Shown piece by piece: positions 8,926 to 11,055 of a stretch of 11,055 bases of DNA. The stretch comes from Actinomycetota bacterium (GTDB lineage: Bacteria > Actinomycetota > Coriobacteriia > Anaerosomatales > D1FN1-002). The stretch covers positions 1 to 11,055 of the forward strand of contig VAUM01000031.1 of the NCBI GenBank assembly GCA_005774595.1, given 5' to 3'. The notes below the pieces were generated by a model. It did not search any database. It was given only the letters and a program-made list of their open reading frames with translations, and was not told the DNA's origin. Each line of letters starts with the position of its first letter. The stretch's first letter is position 1. The translations under genes were made by a program, and so were the position numbers.

Positions 8926-10215
8926 TCAGTCGAGCGCGCGGAAGAGCAGGCCCGAGAGCAGCTTCGGGTAGAAGTACGTGCTCTTCTGCGGCATCGTCTC
9001 GCCGGCGAGCGCCACCGCGCGCATCTGGTCCATCCGCGTCGGGCGCAGCACGAACGCCACGTCGCGATCACCCTCCTCGGCGACCGCCGCGAGCGTCTCG
9101 TGCGGGTCCTTCGAGAACGACAGGCGGTCGAGCGTCTCGGGCCGGTCGGGATGGACGCCGAGCAGCGGGTCGAGCACGAGCTCCTGGAGCACCGCGACGT
9201 CGAGGCCCTTCCACTCGCGCGAGTGCGGCGCGGTGATCGCGGCGTCGAGGTCGACGTCGGCGCGCAGCGTGGCGACACGGGGGCGGTCGTCTCCGCGGGT
9301 CTTCACGATGAAGCTCGGCGGGCCGTCGGCCGAGAGCACGACGGGCGGATGGCCGGGCGGGAGGTCCGCGATCTCGAAGCGCTCCGACAGCGCGGTGTAG
9401 AACGCGTCACGGTCGAACGCGCCCTCGGCGCGCGCCATGCGGTTGTACGGCAGTACGACGAGGTCCGGGTCGTCCATGTTCACGAGCGCCATCATCACCG
9501 CGTCGTACTCGCCGCCCGGGCCCTTCGCGGCCCGGCGCTCGTCGCGGTAGGCGAGCGCGACCGTGTAGCGGTGGTGGCCGTCGGCGATGAAGATGCGCTC
9601 GTCGGCCATGAAGTCCGCGAGGCGCGCGCACACCTCCGGGTCCGCGGTCGCCCACACCAGGCTCTCCACGCCGTCGGCATCGGTGGCGCGCATGACGGGC
9701 TCGGCGGCCGTGGCCGCGTCGAAGAGCGCGTCGGTGGCGCCGTCAGGGTCGTGATAGAGGCCGAACACCTGGCTCGTGTTCGCGCGCACCGCACGCAGCA
9801 GCGCGAGCCGGTCGGCGAGCGCCTTGGGCAGCGTGCGCTCGTGCGGGAGGATGACGCCGGCGTCGAACGGCTCGAGGTCGACTGCGGCCACGAACGCGCG
9901 GCGGCGAACCGGGTGTCCGTTGTGGACGAAGCGCTGCTCGATCACGTAGACGGCCGCCTCCTCGTCCCGGACGAGCGTGCCGTCGCTCGTCCAACGCGCC
10001 CAGATCGCGGCGCCGTGCTCGTAGCGGTTGCCCGGCACGGCCGGGTCGAGCGGGCCTTCGGCCAGTTCGAGCGCGACGACGTTGGCGGGGTCACCGGCGA
10101 GCAGTTCGGCTCGCTGAGCAAAGGAGACGACGTCGTACGGCGGGGCGGCCAGCCGGCTGATGTCGGCGTCCGTCCTCGCGTAGGTGTGTGCTCGGAACGG
10201 GCGGACGACGGCCAC
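8926..10215 (-). CDS. DUF1015 family protein
   Basis: This 429-aa protein matches DUF1015 over its whole length. It has the N-terminal VRPFRAHTYA...APPYDVV (4-30), NVVALELAEG (45-54), VILPHERTLPKALADRLALL (121-140), NTSQVFGLYHDP (146-157) and the signature ADGHHRYTVAL (211-221), whose paired His and Tyr are the most conserved feature. It is a soluble cytoplasmic family without, to my knowledge, a settled biochemical activity; in other bacteria members often sit near serine biosynthesis genes, which are absent here. The start is GTG 10215, directly before the conserved VRPFR, with only a weak purine-rich ribosome site (AGAGAGCGAG). The frame stays open up to 10470, but that extension is low-complexity, lacks family motifs and runs into the divergent gene at 10421. 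A TGCTAGACT promoter lies about 45 nt upstream. Confidence 0.92.
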   Translation of the reverse strand: MAVVRPFRAHTYARTDADISRLAAPPYDVVSFAQRAELLAGDPANVVALELAEGPLDPAVPGNRYEHGAAIWARWTSDGTLVRDEEAAVYVIEQRFVHNGHPVRRRAFVAAVDLEPFDAGVILPHERTLPKALADRLALLRAVRANTSQVFGLYHDPDGATDALFDAATAAEPVMRATDADGVESLVWATADPEVCARLADFMADERIFIADGHHRYTVALAYRDERRAAKGPGGEYDAVMMALVNMDDPDLVVLPYNRMARAEGAFDRDAFYTALSERFEIADLPPGHPPVVLSADGPPSFIVKTRGDDRPRVATLRADVDLDAAITAPHSREWKGLDVAVLQELVLDPLLGVHPDRPETLDRLSFSKDPHETLAAVAEEGDRDVAFVLRPTRMDQMRAVALAGETMPQKSTYFYPKLLSGLLFRALD

Positions 10216-10258
10216 TTCTCGACTCGCTCTCTGAGGCAGGGGCGGGGGTGCGCGCGCT

Positions 10259-10267
10259 AGTCTAGCA
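10259..10267 (-). promoter_or_regulatory. extended -10 promoter of the DUF1015 gene
   Basis: On the minus strand TGC-TAGACT is an extended -10 with the same TAGACT hexamer as the nrdJ promoter. It predicts a start near 10252 and a leader of about 37 nt. The site lies in an 11-bp palindrome GCTAGTCTAGC (10257-10267, central T). No -35 is visible. Confidence 0.5.
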
Positions 10268-10420
10268 CGGTGCATCGGGCGCGCGGCATGCGCCTCGGCA
10301 CGCGGCTTGCGGCAGGTACGGCCGAGGTCATCCCGCGCGAGTGTGACGGCCGTCGCTATGGCGGCGGCGTGCGGATGACGATACAACGAGTGAGTGCTAT
10401 CGCGAGGAGGTGGCGACGCC

Positions 10421-10813
10421 ATGCAGTTCACGATCGAGTGTCCGAACGACGGCGGCGTCGAGGTCTCCATCGAGGACGTCCGTTCGGTCTACATGCGCGA
10501 CGACGACCTCATCGAGGTCGTGTTCGAATGCCCCGAGTGCGGTGAGATGATCTCGGTGCTCGCGCGCGTGCCGCAGATGCTCGCCGCCGCGCTCGAGGCG
10601 CTCGAGGCCGACGGCTCCGACGACGACGACCGCCGTCTCGCCGGCTTCCTCGTGATCGCGCAGGTCGACGACGACGCGATCGAGTTCGCTCAGGCGTCCT
10701 CCGAGGCGAACGACCCTCGCATCGACGCGTATTGTGAGTACTTCCGCCGCGAGCTCGCGGCGGCCAACGGCGTCGAGGACATGCTCGCGGAGATGGACGA
10801 GCCGCAGCGCTAG
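10421..10813 (+). CDS. 130-aa acidic protein with zinc-ribbon-like N-terminus (unassigned)
   Basis: No named family recognised. Residues 1-45 look like a small zinc ribbon: a first knuckle ECPNDGG (Cys7, with Asp10 where the second Cys would be) and, after a beta-rich stretch, a complete second knuckle FECPECGE (Cys37, Cys40). Residues 51-95 are strongly acidic (ADGSDDDDRR, QVDDDAIEFA). A helical C-terminal region contains DAYCEYFRREL (Cys105). No membrane segment or signal peptide is present, so it is probably cytoplasmic. ATG 10421 follows GAGGAGG (10404-10410) by 10 nt; an in-frame upstream start at 10394 would put this ribosome site inside the gene and is rejected. It is divergent from DUF1015 (205-nt gap) and its stop is 9 nt from the convergent rhomboid stop. 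Nucleic-acid or protein binding is possible from the ribbon but unproven. Confidence 0.85.
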   Translation: MQFTIECPNDGGVEVSIEDVRSVYMRDDDLIEVVFECPECGEMISVLARVPQMLAAALEALEADGSDDDDRRLAGFLVIAQVDDDAIEFAQASSEANDPRIDAYCEYFRRELAAANGVEDMLAEMDEPQR

Positions 10814-10822
10814 GAGCGGGCT

Positions 10823-11055
10823 TCAGGCCAGCTCGCGCCAGCGCAGCCACGCGCCCGCGAGCGCCCCGAGCGCGAAGCCCGCGAGGTGCGCCACCCCCGC
10901 GATCGGCAGCGCGCCGGGCTTCACGGGCGCGAGCGCGGCCGCGACCTGCGCCGCGAGCCACAGTGCGAGCAGGAACCACGTCTGGAGCCGCGTGACGCCG
11001 ACGGGCACGACCACGGCGAGCACCGCCACGCGGAGATGCGCCCGCGGGCGCAGGA
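10823..11055 (-). CDS. rhomboid family intramembrane serine protease, C-terminal part (partial)
   Basis: The reading frame runs off the right edge of the window, so only about 77 C-terminal residues are present. They contain a basic loop (LRPRAHLR), a hydrophobic stretch with the TRLQTWFLLALWLAAQVAAA pattern common in rhomboids, and the last membrane helix GVAHLAGFALGALAGAWLRW. The HLAGFALG in this helix fits H-x2-G-x3-G, and its His is the expected partner of the catalytic Ser. The GxSG serine motif lies outside the window, so activity cannot be judged. The protein is an integral membrane protein that would cleave other proteins within the membrane. The GTG at 11029 is an internal codon, not the start. 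The gene converges on the 130-aa gene with a 9-nt gap, and I see no clear terminator between them. Confidence 0.8.
   Translation of the reverse strand, partial: LRPRAHLRVAVLAVVVPVGVTRLQTWFLLALWLAAQVAAALAPVKPGALPIAGVAHLAGFALGALAGAWLRWRELA

Noticed and set aside
9100..10260. 386-aa plus-strand open frame over DUF1015
   Set aside because: Antisense shadow of the DUF1015 gene; Arg/Val/His-rich with no recognisable domain.
10375..10403. ATGACG-N17-TATCGC as a promoter for the 130-aa gene
   Set aside because: The predicted start near 10410 would fall at the end of the GAGGAGG ribosome site and remove it from the mRNA.
10216..10470. Longer N-terminus of the DUF1015 protein (85 extra residues)
   Set aside because: It covers the promoter palindrome and overlaps the start of the 130-aa gene; family similarity begins right at the GTG at 10215.

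Overview
The window looks like a high-GC, actinobacteria-like chromosome. The genes rely heavily on G/C-ending codons and GTG starts, the dCTP deaminase is of the mycobacterial type, and ribonucleotide reduction is by a B12-dependent class II enzyme. The 23S rRNA seems to lack the roughly 100-nt domain III insertion of class Actinomycetia, and the 16S-23S spacer has no tRNA. Together these point to a deep-branching actinobacterial lineage such as Coriobacteriia (moderate confidence; no database search was possible).

Layout. 1-54 is the 3' end of a 16S rRNA, then a tRNA-free, hairpin-rich spacer (55-271), a complete 23S rRNA (about 272-3274) and a 5S rRNA (about 3392-3508), all on +. The arms that pair around the 23S and 5S for processing are readable. 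Next is a small NifU-type Fe-S carrier gene (3647-3868, +) closed by a strong hairpin. A regulated promoter region follows: a sigma70-type promoter with two NrdR-box-like dyads exactly 32 bp apart. It drives nrdJ (4131-6419, +), and dcd follows (6514-7083, +). These two form a deoxynucleotide-supply unit: NrdJ makes deoxyribonucleotides and Dcd diverts dCTP toward dUMP and thymidylate.

Convergent to dcd is a geranylgeranyl-reductase-family flavoprotein (7120-8199, -). Divergent from it are two small unassigned genes on +: an 80-aa eight-cysteine protein (8357-8599) and a 77-aa single-pass membrane protein (8672-8905). A DUF1015 protein (8926-10215, -) converges on these. Divergent from it is a 130-aa acidic protein with a zinc-ribbon-like N-terminus (10421-10813, +). 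The C-terminal part of a rhomboid-family protease (10823-window end, -) closes the window.

The region is mostly housekeeping. I see no mobile element, CRISPR array, phage gene or defence cassette. The parts least explained by known biology are the small Cys-rich and membrane proteins at 8357-8905 and the zinc-ribbon variant at 10421. The best-supported regulatory finding is the paired NrdR operator.
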